Assembly (NCBI GenBank): GCA_902477055.1
Contig: CABSFY010000013.1
Coordinates: 1 to 31,034 of the forward strand
Length of the DNA stretch: 31,034 nt
Reading direction: 5' to 3'
From: an uncultured Eubacteriales bacterium
GTDB lineage: Bacteria; Bacillota; Clostridia; Oscillospirales; Oscillospiraceae
Both the position numbers and the translations under genes were made by a program. Numbering within the stretch: the first letter of the stretch is position 1; every line of letters starts with the position of its first letter. Shown here in pieces: positions 18,094-26,996 of this stretch. Below the pieces are notes generated by a model. The model had not been told where the DNA came from. It saw nothing but the letters and a program-made list of their open reading frames with translations, and did no database searches.

Positions 18094-18858
18094 ATGAGTT
18101 TATTGGAAGTACGAAACGTACAGAAAATCTATACCACCCGCTTCGGGGGCAGCTCCGTCGAGGCGCTGCACGACGTAAATTTCACCGTGGAGGAGGGCGA
18201 ATACGTCGCCATCATGGGCGAATCCGGCTCGGGCAAGACGACGCTTTTGAATATCCTTGCCGCGCTGGACAAGCCGACGCAGGGCACGGTGCTGCTCGAC
18301 GGCAGGGATTTTGCCGCGCAGAGGGAGCAGACGCTTTCTGCCTTCCGGCGCGACCAGCTCGGCTTTGTATTTCAGGAGTTCAATCTGCTGGATACCTTCA
18401 ATATCGGCGACAATATCTGCCTGCCGCTGGTGCTGGCGGGGAAAAGCTGGCGCGAGATGGAGCCGCGCCTGAACGCCGTCGCCGCCGAGCTTGGCATTTC
18501 TGACCTGCTGAAAAAATATCCCTATGAGATTTCCGGCGGACAGAAGCAGCGGGCCGCGGCGGCAAGAGCGCTGATTACCCGCCCGCGCCTTGTGTTGGCG
18601 GACGAGCCGACCGGTGCGCTCGATTCCCGTGCGACCGACGAGCTGCTGCGCCTGTTTTCGGAGGTCAACGCACGCGGGCAGACGATTCTGATGGTCACCC
18701 ACTCGGTCAAGGCGGCGAGCCACGCCGGACGCGTGCTGTTCATCAAGGACGGCGAGGTGTTCCACCAGCTCTATCGCGGCGGCTGCACGGACGATCAATT
18801 CTATCAGAAGATCGTCGACACGCTGACGCTGCTTGCGACGGGCGGTGAAGCGAAATGA
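18094..18858 (+). CDS. BceA-like ABC transporter ATP-binding protein
   Basis: A 254-residue ABC ATPase: Walker A GESGSGKTT (42-50), Q-loop FQEFNLLD, signature ISGGQKQR, Walker B LVLADEPTGALDS and a His switch. The sequence is of the MacB/BceA class that pairs with FtsX-type permeases and gives resistance to cell-wall-active peptides such as bacitracin. AAAGGAGG (18080-18087) fixes ATG 18094. The stop overlaps the permease start (ATGA). A BceR-like operator lies upstream, but no histidine kinase or response regulator is in the window. Confidence 0.9.
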   Translation: MSLLEVRNVQKIYTTRFGGSSVEALHDVNFTVEEGEYVAIMGESGSGKTTLLNILAALDKPTQGTVLLDGRDFAAQREQTLSAFRRDQLGFVFQEFNLLDTFNIGDNICLPLVLAGKSWREMEPRLNAVAAELGISDLLKKYPYEISGGQKQRAAAARALITRPRLVLADEPTGALDSRATDELLRLFSEVNARGQTILMVTHSVKAASHAGRVLFIKDGEVFHQLYRGGCTDDQFYQKIVDTLTLLATGGEAK

Positions 18859-20840
18859 GATTTTACGCACGACTCGCGGTTGCGGGCATCCGAAAAAACA
18901 AACGGCTGTATGTGCCGTTTCTGCTGACCTGCATCGGCATGGTGCTGATGTTTTTCCTGATCTCGTTTCTTTGCTATGACCCGCTGCTGTCGGAGATGCG
19001 CGGCGGCACGAGCCTCGGCATCATCCTTCGGCTGGCGCAGTTTGTGATCGCAATCTTTGCGCTGATCTTTCTGTTTTATACGAATTCCTTCCTGATGCGG
19101 CGGCGAAACCGCGAATTCGGCCTGTATAACGTCCTCGGCATGAGCAAGCGGAATATCGCGCGGCTGCTGGCGTGGGAAACGATGATTCTTTTCCTCCTGT
19201 CGCTTCTGATCGGCACGGCGCTCGGCGTTGTGCTGTCGAAGCTTGCCGAGCTGGGGCTGATGAGGCTCCTGCGACAGGAGGCGGCGCTGCACTTTGCGAT
19301 GTCGGTCGAGCCGTTTTTGTGGACGGCCGGTATTTTTGCGGTGATCTTTCTGCTGCTCTTGGGGAAAGCTCTGCTGCAGCTTTGGAAAACGGACACCCTG
19401 AGGCTGCTGCACAGCGAAAACCTCGGCGAGCGTCCGCCGAAGGCAAACTGGCTTGGCGCGCTGCTCGGTGCGGTGCTGCTCGGCGCCGCGTATTGGCTGT
19501 CGGTCAGCATTGAGGAGCCGATCTCGGCAATCGCTTGGTTCTTTGTCGCGGTCATTATGGTCATCGCGGCGACGTATCTGCTGCTGATCTCCGGCTCGGT
19601 GGCGCTCTGCCGTATTTTGCAGCGGAACAAGCGGTACTATTACCGGCCGAACCACTTTGTTTCCGTTTCCTCTATGGCCTACCGCATGAAGCGCAACGGC
19701 GCGGGGCTGGCGTCGATCTGCATCCTCAGCACGATGGTACTGGTCATGATCTCCTCAACGGCGAGCCTGTATCTCGGCGTGGAGGATATGCTGACCGGCC
19801 GCTACGGTAACGATATTACGGCGACGATTAGCCTTTTGGAGCCGCAGAGCTACGATTCGGAGCGCTTCAGCGCTCTGACCGGGGAAATTCTGGAGGCATA
19901 TCGGGAGCAGCAGCCGGAGAATGTGGTGACGGGTCGCTATTTTATTGCCGACTTCCCGTACGACGGCAAGGTGTTCGGCGGCGAGGGGAGACAGGAAGGC
20001 ATCATCTTTTTGCCGATCGAGGATTATAACGCCCTGCTCGGCACACAGCTTACTCTTGGCCCGGACGAGGCGCTGGCGAGCAGCACGCTCGGCGCGGATC
20101 GGCTGATTTTCGGCGAGCTGCCGCCGCTGCACGTTACGGGAACGGCGGGCGAGGTGCCGCTTTTTGACCGCGACACCCTTTCGCGCAACGCTTGCGTCGT
20201 TTTGGGCGATTTCGACGGTTTTATTGTACGCCTCTTAACGGCAATTGAGGACGGGACGGTGACTGCCTCCGATTCGAACGGCGCATGGTGGAAAATCGGC
20301 TTTGACCTTGCAAGGCCGACGATGAAGCCGGGAAAGGACATACAGCTGCTGTCGGATGTGTTAGGGGACTGGGACAATCGCTGCTGGTGCGGCTATGGTC
20401 TGTCCAGCCTTCCGGAAAACCGGCTGGATTTCTACGCGGCATACGGCAGCCTGTTCTTCATCGGCATTCTGCTGAGCATCGTGTTTATCCTCGCGGCGGT
20501 GCTGATCATCTATTATAAGCAAATCTCCGAGGGCTACGAGGATCAGGCGCGGTTTGCCGTTATGCAGAAGGTCGGCATGGATAAGCGCGCCATCCGCAAG
20601 AGCATCAATGCGCAGATTCTGCTGGTGTTCTTCCTGCCGCTGCTGCTGGCGGGACTGCATCTGGCCTTTGCCTTCCCGCTGGTGTGGCGCATTTTGCAGC
20701 TGTTCGAGCTGTCGAATCTGAAGCTGCTGATTTTTGTGACAATCGGCGCGTATCTGGTGTTTGCATTGCTGTATACGCTGGTCTATCGGCTGACGTCGAA
20801 TGCGTATTACAACATCGTCAGCGGCGCGAAGGGAGCGTGA
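18855..20840 (+). CDS. BceB-like FtsX-family ABC permease
   Basis: A 661-residue membrane protein with about ten transmembrane helices in the BceB arrangement: TM1, then two FtsX-like blocks marked by FGLYNVLGMSKRNI and FAVMQKVGMDKRAI, with a large extracytoplasmic domain (about residues 315-535) between TM7 and TM8. In BceB proteins that domain senses the peptide antibiotic and the permease signals to a partner kinase. It overlaps the ATPase gene by 4 bp. Only four bases separate its stop from a small membrane-peptide gene. Confidence 0.9.
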   Translation: MRFYARLAVAGIRKNKRLYVPFLLTCIGMVLMFFLISFLCYDPLLSEMRGGTSLGIILRLAQFVIAIFALIFLFYTNSFLMRRRNREFGLYNVLGMSKRNIARLLAWETMILFLLSLLIGTALGVVLSKLAELGLMRLLRQEAALHFAMSVEPFLWTAGIFAVIFLLLLGKALLQLWKTDTLRLLHSENLGERPPKANWLGALLGAVLLGAAYWLSVSIEEPISAIAWFFVAVIMVIAATYLLLISGSVALCRILQRNKRYYYRPNHFVSVSSMAYRMKRNGAGLASICILSTMVLVMISSTASLYLGVEDMLTGRYGNDITATISLLEPQSYDSERFSALTGEILEAYREQQPENVVTGRYFIADFPYDGKVFGGEGRQEGIIFLPIEDYNALLGTQLTLGPDEALASSTLGADRLIFGELPPLHVTGTAGEVPLFDRDTLSRNACVVLGDFDGFIVRLLTAIEDGTVTASDSNGAWWKIGFDLARPTMKPGKDIQLLSDVLGDWDNRCWCGYGLSSLPENRLDFYAAYGSLFFIGILLSIVFILAAVLIIYYKQISEGYEDQARFAVMQKVGMDKRAIRKSINAQILLVFFLPLLLAGLHLAFAFPLVWRILQLFELSNLKLLIFVTIGAYLVFALLYTLVYRLTSNAYYNIVSGAKGA

Positions 20841-20844
20841 GCGG

Positions 20845-20985
20845 ATGAAAGCGGTCCTTTCCCGCCTCGCCGTCGCTCTCGGTGCCGTCCTGATGGCCCT
20901 CCTCGCCATCCCCACCACCCTCGGCTTTGCCCTCCTTTGCCTTGTTCGCACTACAGTAGACCGGCTTACCAAGCGCCTGGAGTGA
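20845..20985 (+). CDS. 46-residue hydrophobic peptide coupled to the BceAB-like operon
   Basis: ATG 20845 follows the permease stop by four bases. The frame encodes a basic start (MKAVLSR), one hydrophobic segment (about 8-34) and a basic/amphipathic tail (VDRLTKRLE). GGGAG lies about 11 bases upstream, within the permease end, so translational coupling is likely. I do not recognise a family. It could be a small accessory subunit of the transporter or an unselected frame; the tight spacing and the clean TM-plus-tail layout favour a real gene. Confidence 0.5.
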   Translation: MKAVLSRLAVALGAVLMALLAIPTTLGFALLCLVRTTVDRLTKRLE

Positions 20986-20991
20986 TGGCAA

Positions 20992-21026
20992 AAAGATGCC
21001 CGGCAAGCATTTTTGCTTGCCGGGCA
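20992..21026 (-). terminator. Terminator between convergent operons
   Basis: A 13-bp stem (20997-21009 with 21014-21026) with a TTTT loop. On the minus strand it is followed by TC then TTTTT, ending the arginase-like gene. On the + strand AAAATTATACGG and a later run of six T follow, so it may also slow the ABC operon. Confidence 0.8.
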
Positions 21027-21041
21027 AAATTATACGGTTTT

Positions 21042-21998
21042 TTAGACAGAATGAGAAAAATCGGGCATTTTTCGCCAGCTGTCGAGGCCGGCGGAAACGA
21101 CGCGGAGGCCGCTTAGAGTGAGGGAATCCTGACCGGGAACGTCAGTTTCAAAATAGAAGCCATAGGTGCCATAGACCAACACCTTCCCGGTTTCCATGAC
21201 AGTACGGATATTGCGCATGACTGTGTGGATGGACGGCCCGCCCGATGCGACGCAGGCGGCGTTCGGGACGTGAATGCGATTGAGTACGTCGGCGTCGATG
21301 TGGAGATAGAGCGCATCGACCTCGGCGGCCAGCTCGTCCACCGCCTGCTTCCACGCCTCGGAGTTTTCAAAGATATCCGCTTGCAGCCAACGAACGTGGA
21401 GGTCACGGACGATGTCGAGCGCCCCGTCGTCGTCTACGGCGGATTCTCTGAAATCGCTCAAAATCACATGACGGCCGTCGAACGGGACGCGCAGCCCGGC
21501 GGCCTCGCACCATTGCGGCAGAGTAATGCCGAGGATCGCAGCCATATCCATGCCGCCGAGGATGCCGGTATGCGTGACCTCCGGCGTGGACATATCACTG
21601 TGGGCATCCAGATAGAGGATGCCTACTTTTTTATCGCTGCCAATGGCACGCTGAATGCCGCCGCACACGCCGACGGCATCCTTGCAGTAGCCGCCGGTGA
21701 GCAGCAACGCGGAGCCGCCGGTCAGGGCGCGGTACGTCGCGTCGGAAACCTGCCGCGTGAGCGTCAGCCAAACTTCCTCGTCACCGTTCGGCTGATAGGT
21801 GAGCCGGTCGATCTGATACGGGACACCGGCCTTTGCATAAATGCCGCAAAGATGGTAATCGTCAAGCTCCCGGTATTGGTTCCAGTACTGAAGGTCCGAA
21901 TAAATGCCCGGACGGATGTGCTGCGGGTCAGGCCCCCAGCACAGATCGCCGTAGGGAATCTCGATGACTGACAGCTTCTGAATGTCCTTTTGATGCAT
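21042..21998 (-). CDS. Arginase/ureohydrolase-fold protein with altered metal site
   Basis: A 318-residue member of the arginase/agmatinase/formimidoylglutamase fold, enzymes that hydrolyse guanidino or amidino groups with two Mn ions. Of the metal motifs, D131-A-H133-S-D135 is intact. The first is GGYC (102-105) where GGxH or GGDC is usual, and the last is D235-A-D237-x-x-N240 where DxDxxD is usual. A one-metal or altered chemistry, or loss of activity, is possible. AAGGAGG precedes ATG 21998. It is the second gene after lacI (15-base gap), divergent from the transport operon, and so probably under the same control. Fold confident, substrate unknown. Confidence 0.85.
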   Translation of the reverse strand: MHQKDIQKLSVIEIPYGDLCWGPDPQHIRPGIYSDLQYWNQYRELDDYHLCGIYAKAGVPYQIDRLTYQPNGDEEVWLTLTRQVSDATYRALTGGSALLLTGGYCKDAVGVCGGIQRAIGSDKKVGILYLDAHSDMSTPEVTHTGILGGMDMAAILGITLPQWCEAAGLRVPFDGRHVILSDFRESAVDDDGALDIVRDLHVRWLQADIFENSEAWKQAVDELAAEVDALYLHIDADVLNRIHVPNAACVASGGPSIHTVMRNIRTVMETGKVLVYGTYGFYFETDVPGQDSLTLSGLRVVSAGLDSWRKMPDFSHSV

Positions 21999-22013
21999 GG
22001 AATTTGCCTCCTT

Positions 22014-23057
22014 TTACGGTGTCAAATTAATTAGCTCGCAGTCGATAAACAACTGCACCGGCTTAAAGCTGCTGCCTTCCTGAATCCGTCTGAGCAATGC
22101 TCCAACGGCCTGCGAAGCGATTTCGGCGGGCTTTTGGGAGACGATGCTGACAATACGGCGGTAAACCTCCGAATGACGGCCGGTGATGTAATCGCTGAAT
22201 GAGATTTTGAAATCATCAAATACGCCGATTTCATAATCATGATTGCCGGAGTATTTGGTATACGGAAGGAGGTCGCAAAAGTTTGCGACATCCGATGCGG
22301 TATGGATGATAAAGGCGGAAAACTCTACGGAAGAGTTCATCAGGCTGAAAATCGGCTGCATGGAATAGTCAAGTCCCGGATAAATGATTTCATTGTAGCC
22401 GGAAAGACCATATTTATCCATGGCGGCGTAATAGCCATTGAGTCGCTCGAGCGACACGTTTGCCAAGGAGGATTTGTCCTGAATAATACTCAGAATGTTC
22501 TTGTGTCCTCGCTGAATGAGCCGTTCCGTCAACTGAAACATCGCGTTTCGGTTTTGGGAGGAAACAAAGGATACGCCGGCTTCATTCGGATAACAGTCGA
22601 TGAATACGAACGGGATCTGCCAAGCGGAAAGCATGTCAATAAAGACCTTATTGTTCGCGCTGATAAATGAGTCCAAAATGATTCCAGCAACGCGCATACT
22701 ATGGCAAAGCTCAAGGTAGTGCAGCTCCAACTTGCTATCGCCTTTTCCGTCAAACAAAATAACGGAGTAACCGCTTTGCGCAGCAACGGAGGTGATCGTG
22801 TCGGCAATTACGGACATAAAGCTGTAGTCCAGATTCGGCAGAATCAATGCAATGGTCTGGCGCAGCGGGGACGGCTGCAAGGGTGCAGAGCGATGATTCA
22901 GGCCGACGTAATTGCAGCGCTTGGCAATGTCAAGGATCTGCTCGCGTTTTTTGGCAGAAACACGCACGGGGCGATTATTCAAAACGCGGGAAACCAAGGC
23001 TTTTGAAACCTGAGCCTGATCTGCAATGTCCTGAAGTGTAATTTTTTTCTCTTTCAT
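22014..23057 (-). CDS. LacI-family transcriptional regulator
   Basis: A 347-residue regulator with an N-terminal LacI helix-turn-helix (about 6-25: TLQDIADQAQVSKALVSRVL), a hinge around 45-60, and a periplasmic-binding-protein-like effector domain (about 68-345). Such proteins repress or activate sugar operons and release DNA on binding a sugar or its phosphate. It is transcribed divergently from the transport operon and together with the arginase-like gene, so it is the likely regulator of both. ATG 23057 is preceded by GGGGGAT, a modest ribosome-binding site. Confidence 0.92.
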   Translation of the reverse strand: MKEKKITLQDIADQAQVSKALVSRVLNNRPVRVSAKKREQILDIAKRCNYVGLNHRSAPLQPSPLRQTIALILPNLDYSFMSVIADTITSVAAQSGYSVILFDGKGDSKLELHYLELCHSMRVAGIILDSFISANNKVFIDMLSAWQIPFVFIDCYPNEAGVSFVSSQNRNAMFQLTERLIQRGHKNILSIIQDKSSLANVSLERLNGYYAAMDKYGLSGYNEIIYPGLDYSMQPIFSLMNSSVEFSAFIIHTASDVANFCDLLPYTKYSGNHDYEIGVFDDFKISFSDYITGRHSEVYRRIVSIVSQKPAEIASQAVGALLRRIQEGSSFKPVQLFIDCELINLTP

Positions 23058-23070
23058 GGCGATCCCCCAC

Positions 23071-23097
23071 TTTATACAAATAATTCGGAAGGGTCAA
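23071..23097 (-). promoter_or_regulatory. Candidate promoter of lacI-like gene
   Basis: On the minus strand TTGACC (23092-23097), 15 bases, TATAAA (23071-23076). The boxes are good but the spacer is short, so the call is tentative. Confidence 0.45.
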
Positions 23098-23126
23098 TAG
23101 GTACACGGATGGTAAATAATGATAAA

Positions 23127-23142
23127 ATAAACCATAGTTTAT
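23127..23142. promoter_or_regulatory. Operator-like palindrome ATAAAC-CATA-GTTTAT
   Basis: Six-base arms (23127-23132, 23137-23142) in the divergent control region between lacI and the transport operon. Another GATAAAC half-site lies at 23264-23270, over the -35 region of the transport promoter. It lacks the central CG of the classic LacI operator, so its owner is uncertain. Confidence 0.4.
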
Positions 23143-23259
23143 CACACAAGAATCGGGACGACTCTTAAACCATGATACAATTACGGACGAAAAAAGTCAA
23201 TTATTCAATTTGAACAAAAAGAAACACAAATTTTTGTACACTATTTTATCAAAAAAGCC

Positions 23260-23289
23260 TTGTGATAAACAATGCATCAGTGATATGAT
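23260..23289 (+). promoter_or_regulatory. Candidate promoter of the sugar transport operon
   Basis: TTGTGA (23260-23265), 18 bases, TATGAT (23284-23289); a leader of about 105 nt to the ATG at 23402. The -10 lies inside the inverted repeat at 23273-23292. The whole gap 23058-23401 is clearly more AT-rich than its surroundings and holds no gene I can support. Confidence 0.5.
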
Positions 23290-23292
23290 GCA
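23273..23292. promoter_or_regulatory. Inverted repeat over the -10 of the transport operon
   Basis: TGCATC (23273-23278) and GATGCA (23287-23292) with an eight-base spacer, a 20-bp dyad covering the predicted -10. A repressor bound here would block transcription. It is a candidate site for the adjacent LacI-family protein. Confidence 0.45.
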
Positions 23293-23401
23293 ATTAGACA
23301 AAAAACTGCTGAATTTCACGGGGAATTCTGGCAACTTTGGTGAGAATGGTGATAAATTTTTACCAAGCGGAGCGCAGGCGATCCGAGAACAGGAGGAGAA
23401 C

Positions 23402-24907
23402 ATGAACAGACCGATCCTCGAAATGAGGAACATCGACAAAAGCTATGGAGGAATTCACGCGCTAAAGAATGTGAGCATCGATTTGTATCGCGGAGAGGTC
23501 CTGTGCTTGTGTGGGGAAAACGGCGCGGGAAAATCGACGTTGGTAAAAATACTATCCGGCGTTGAGCGCGCAACCGCCGGGGAAATCTGGCTTGACGGGA
23601 AACAGGTCGAGATCATGCGACCGGTTGATGCCTTTCGGCTGGGAATCAGCATGGTGCATCAGGAGCTGATGCAAATCGAGGACATGAGCATTGCGGAAAA
23701 TCTGTTTGTCGGTAGATATAAAACGCATGGCGGTGTGATTGACGGCAAAAAGCTGCGAAATGATACAAAACAACTATTGGAAGACCTTGGCTTGCATTTT
23801 GAGCCGGGATCTCTCGTGCGGCAATACAGCATCGCAAACCGCCAGCTCATTGAGATCGCGAAGGCTCTGTCGCACGAGCTGTCAATTATCGTTTTTGATG
23901 AGCCGACTGCAGCGCTGACCATTGAGGAAACGGAGAACCTCTACCGCATCATTCGGAAGCTAAAGCAGCAGGGAACAGCCGTTATTCTGATCTCGCACAG
24001 ATTGGAGGATGTTTTCGCAGTTGGAGATCGCGTTGCGGTCTTGAAGGACGGAGAAAACTCCGGTACGTTGGATGTTGCAGCGGCGACCACGGACGATATT
24101 GTCAGGCTGATGATCGGACGGCAAATGAAGCAGCAATTCCCTGAAAAAACAAACCAGATCGGGCAAACAATTTTAGAGGTGTCGCATCTGCGCAACAGCC
24201 GCGTACACGACGTTTCTTTCCATCTGCGGCAGGGAGAGGTCTTGGGTGTCGCCGGCCTGGTCGGCGCCGGCCGTACGGAGCTTCTCCGGGCAATTTTCGG
24301 CATTGACCCCTGCGATGCTGTGATCGCCTATAAGGGAAAGCAGATCCAAAATCATACGCCGACGGAGGCAATCAAGCGCGGCTTTGCATTTTTGCCGGAG
24401 GATCGCAAGGATCAGGGCTTGATCCTCAAGCAGTCCATCCTGCAAAACATGATATTAAGCATTCTGAACAAGCTCTCAAGGCTTGGAATCATGAAGCACC
24501 GCAAGGAGATCAACGTCGTCGATTCCTATATGCAGCGGCTAAGCATTCGTGCGCGGGGAAGAAATATGATCGTCTCCGCGCTCAGCGGCGGAAATCAGCA
24601 GAAGGTGGTGCTTGGAAAATGTCTGGCGCCGCAGCCGGAGGTCCTTTTGCTGGACGAACCGACGAGAGGCGTTGACGTCGGCGCAAAGGCGGAAATATAC
24701 AGAATCATCAATGAATTGGTCAGTGGAGGAATGTCAATTATCGTTGTTTCTTCTGAAATGACGGAGCTGCTTGGTATCAGCGACCGGATCCTTGTGATGC
24801 ACGAGGGATACCTTTCCGGCGAGCTGAGCATGGAACAAGCCAGTGAGGAAAGCATCATGAAGCTGGCAATTTCGCACACAGAGCTTGGAGGGAATAGCAA
24901 TGAATAG
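23402..24907 (+). CDS. Sugar-type ABC transporter ATPase, two ABC domains (RbsA/MglA-like)
   Basis: A 501-residue tandem ABC ATPase of the ribose/galactose class. The first domain has an intact Walker A GENGAGKST (38-46) and a degenerate signature. The second has the family-typical Walker A variant GLVGAGRTE (Lys to Arg), a full signature LSGGNQQK and Walker B LLLDEPTRGVD. The frame is open back to a TTG at 23210, but AGGAGGAG (23391-23398) before ATG 23402 and the conserved N-terminus settle the start. It energises import with the downstream permease and lipoprotein, and overlaps the permease start by 8 bp. Confidence 0.95.
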   Translation: MNRPILEMRNIDKSYGGIHALKNVSIDLYRGEVLCLCGENGAGKSTLVKILSGVERATAGEIWLDGKQVEIMRPVDAFRLGISMVHQELMQIEDMSIAENLFVGRYKTHGGVIDGKKLRNDTKQLLEDLGLHFEPGSLVRQYSIANRQLIEIAKALSHELSIIVFDEPTAALTIEETENLYRIIRKLKQQGTAVILISHRLEDVFAVGDRVAVLKDGENSGTLDVAAATTDDIVRLMIGRQMKQQFPEKTNQIGQTILEVSHLRNSRVHDVSFHLRQGEVLGVAGLVGAGRTELLRAIFGIDPCDAVIAYKGKQIQNHTPTEAIKRGFAFLPEDRKDQGLILKQSILQNMILSILNKLSRLGIMKHRKEINVVDSYMQRLSIRARGRNMIVSALSGGNQQKVVLGKCLAPQPEVLLLDEPTRGVDVGAKAEIYRIINELVSGGMSIIVVSSEMTELLGISDRILVMHEGYLSGELSMEQASEESIMKLAISHTELGGNSNE

Positions 24908-25904
24908 CCTGAAACAGAAAAAACCGGGGCTGTGGGGACGTCTCCGCCACTCGCAGTACTTTGAATTGTCGGGTCTGATCTGCCTGATTATTGTTTATTC
25001 GATTGTGGTACAGATTCAAAGCGGAACATTTCTTACCATTGGCAATATCAATAACATTTTGAAGGAAATCGTCGTGTACGGCATTTTGTCCTGCGCGTTG
25101 GCCTTCCCGATCCTCAACGGAACGTTTGACCTCTCCATTGAGTCAACCTGCGCACTTGGCGGAACGATTTGTGCACTTCTTGTAACAGACGGCTTGCTCG
25201 GTATCCGCACCGGGATATTCCCCGCAATCCTGATCTCCGTTGTGATCTGCTGCGTGATCGGTGCGGTGAACGGCCTGATCGTTTCCAGGACGAAGATTGA
25301 TCCCTTTATCGTTACGCTGGGTACGCAAACTGCGGTTCGCGGTTTGGTTTACATCGTGGGAAATAACAGCGCGGTTACCTCGCTTCCGCCTTCCTTCAAG
25401 ACCCTCAGCTCCGGTACATTCCTTGGCATCTCGATCTCAATTTGGATCCTGATTCTGACGTTTGCGGTGATGGCCTTTGTGCTGGGCAAAACGTCGTTTG
25501 GCCGCAAGATCTATGCGGTCGGGGGCAACTACCAGGCGGCCTATATTTCCGGCATTGATGTTAAGCGGGTCCGCTTTTTCACTTATGTGATTTCCGGTGG
25601 GCTATCCTGCATCGCAGGTATCCTGTCAACGGCACGTGTTGGCTCTGCAACACCCAACGCAGCGACGGGCTATACCACGATTGCAATTTCCGCTTGCGCG
25701 ATCGGCGGCGTATCTCTCGGCGGCGGCAAGGGCCTTGCCATTGGCGTTTTCCTTGGCTCGCTGATGATGGGTATGATCACAAACGGCATGAACCTGATGT
25801 ATATCGGATCGAACTGGCAGCTCGTGGTACGCGGCGTTCTGATGGTTGCTGCGGTATTCTATGCGCTGTGGTTCAACAAGATTTCTAATAAAGAACGTAA
25901 GTAG
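24900..25904 (+). CDS. Sugar-type ABC transporter permease (RbsC-like)
   Basis: A 334-residue membrane protein of the BPD_transp_2 family with about eight to ten hydrophobic helices. The GTFDLSIES and SRTKIDPFIVTLGTQT regions and the cytoplasmic GGNYQAAYISGIDVKRV coupling loop are typical of RbsC/XylH/MglC permeases. ATG 24900 overlaps the ATPase stop; GGAGGG (24888-24893) lies before it. It forms the channel for the substrate delivered by the lipoprotein encoded next. Confidence 0.94.
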   Translation: MNSLKQKKPGLWGRLRHSQYFELSGLICLIIVYSIVVQIQSGTFLTIGNINNILKEIVVYGILSCALAFPILNGTFDLSIESTCALGGTICALLVTDGLLGIRTGIFPAILISVVICCVIGAVNGLIVSRTKIDPFIVTLGTQTAVRGLVYIVGNNSAVTSLPPSFKTLSSGTFLGISISIWILILTFAVMAFVLGKTSFGRKIYAVGGNYQAAYISGIDVKRVRFFTYVISGGLSCIAGILSTARVGSATPNAATGYTTIAISACAIGGVSLGGGKGLAIGVFLGSLMMGMITNGMNLMYIGSNWQLVVRGVLMVAAVFYALWFNKISNKERK

Positions 25905-25950
25905 ATGGGAATCCCATTTACAATATGACAAGAAACAGGAGGAAACAACG

Positions 25951-26928
25951 ATGAGGAAACTGATTGGCGTAATTCTGGTTTTGGCAATGATTTGCCTCAT
26001 GCTGGCAGGCTGCGGCTCCGGTGGAAACGGCAAATCGAACAATGACGAAAAGACAATTGCAATTGTTCCGTGGAGCATGGCTGAAACATTTGCAGTCGAT
26101 TTCTCCCATGCGGCAACAGAGGCCATCGAAGCAAAGGGATGGAAAGCGGTAACAATGGATCCCAAGGGCAACTGGGCAGAAGAGTATACCATTATTCAAA
26201 ACCTCATTACACAGGGCATTGACGGCATTATTTACACAGCGATCGATGCCGACGGCGCAAACGACGTGATCGCCGAAGTGAAGAAGGCCGGCATCCCCAT
26301 CGTCGGCTACGACTGCCTCTCCAGCGCCGGAACCGAGGACGCTGCCGTCCGTTATGACGACGCAAAGGGCGGCGAGCTTGCCGCGCAGGAGTGCATGAAG
26401 GCGCTGAACAACAAGGCGGATGCAAAGATCGTCGTATTCGAGGACGACCCCTCCATTTCCTCCAGCACGCTGCGCGTCAACGCGTTCTGTAAGTACATCG
26501 AGGATAACTTCCCGAACGCGACGGTGATCCTGAACCGTTCGCAGGACAAGACCGCCGACGGCTGCTACATCTGGGCGACGGATATGATTACGGCCTATCC
26601 GGATGCGGACGCATTCTTCTGCTACTGGAACGAATGCACCATGGCGACGTACAATGCCTTGCAGGACGCGGGAAAGAAGGACGTTTTTGTCATCGGCTAT
26701 GACGCGACGAGCGAGCAGCAGGAGCTGATGAAGAGAGTCGGCGTTGACTGCCGTCTGGTCGCCAGCCCCGGTATGTCCCCGACCAATATGGCCATCCAGT
26801 GCGTCGAATCGCTCGACAGCATCATGAAGGGCGAATACACGCGGCAGGGCCCCGACGATTTCTGCGAGCTGACGCCGGTCCTGCTCACTGCGGCAAACGC
26901 GCAGGAGTTTGACATCAACGCCAAGTAA
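25951..26928 (+). CDS. Sugar-type ABC transporter substrate-binding lipoprotein
   Basis: A 325-residue extracellular binding protein. The signal peptide ends in the lipobox LAGC (18-21), giving a lipid-anchored Cys21, then a Gly/Ser/Asn linker and a Peripla_BP_4 (RbsB-like) domain. Motifs such as QGIDGIIYTAID and KKAGIPIVGYD are typical of the family, which binds monosaccharides, polyols, autoinducer-2 and related compounds. The ligand cannot be told from sequence. AGGAGG (25937-25942) fixes ATG 25951. A hairpin after the gene may raise its mRNA level relative to downstream genes. Confidence 0.94.
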   Translation: MRKLIGVILVLAMICLMLAGCGSGGNGKSNNDEKTIAIVPWSMAETFAVDFSHAATEAIEAKGWKAVTMDPKGNWAEEYTIIQNLITQGIDGIIYTAIDADGANDVIAEVKKAGIPIVGYDCLSSAGTEDAAVRYDDAKGGELAAQECMKALNNKADAKIVVFEDDPSISSSTLRVNAFCKYIEDNFPNATVILNRSQDKTADGCYIWATDMITAYPDADAFFCYWNECTMATYNALQDAGKKDVFVIGYDATSEQQELMKRVGVDCRLVASPGMSPTNMAIQCVESLDSIMKGEYTRQGPDDFCELTPVLLTAANAQEFDINAK

Positions 26929-26952
26929 GCGCCGAACACAACCAAAGCAATT

Positions 26953-26974
26953 GGGCCGGACTTCGCTCCGGCCC
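26953..26974 (+). other. Intercistronic hairpin after the binding-protein gene
   Basis: GGGCCGGA (26953-26960) pairs with TCCGGCCC (26967-26974) around a six-base loop. No T-run follows. Its position matches the mRNA-stabilising or partially terminating hairpins often found after binding-protein genes. Confidence 0.6.
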
Positions 26975-26996
26975 TTACATAAAGGAGAAAATGCAA

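Noticed and set aside
23210..23401. 64-codon N-terminal extension of the ABC ATPase from a TTG start
   Set aside because: No Shine-Dalgarno sequence, AT-rich promoter-like DNA, and the family N-terminus begins at ATG 23402 behind AGGAGGAG.
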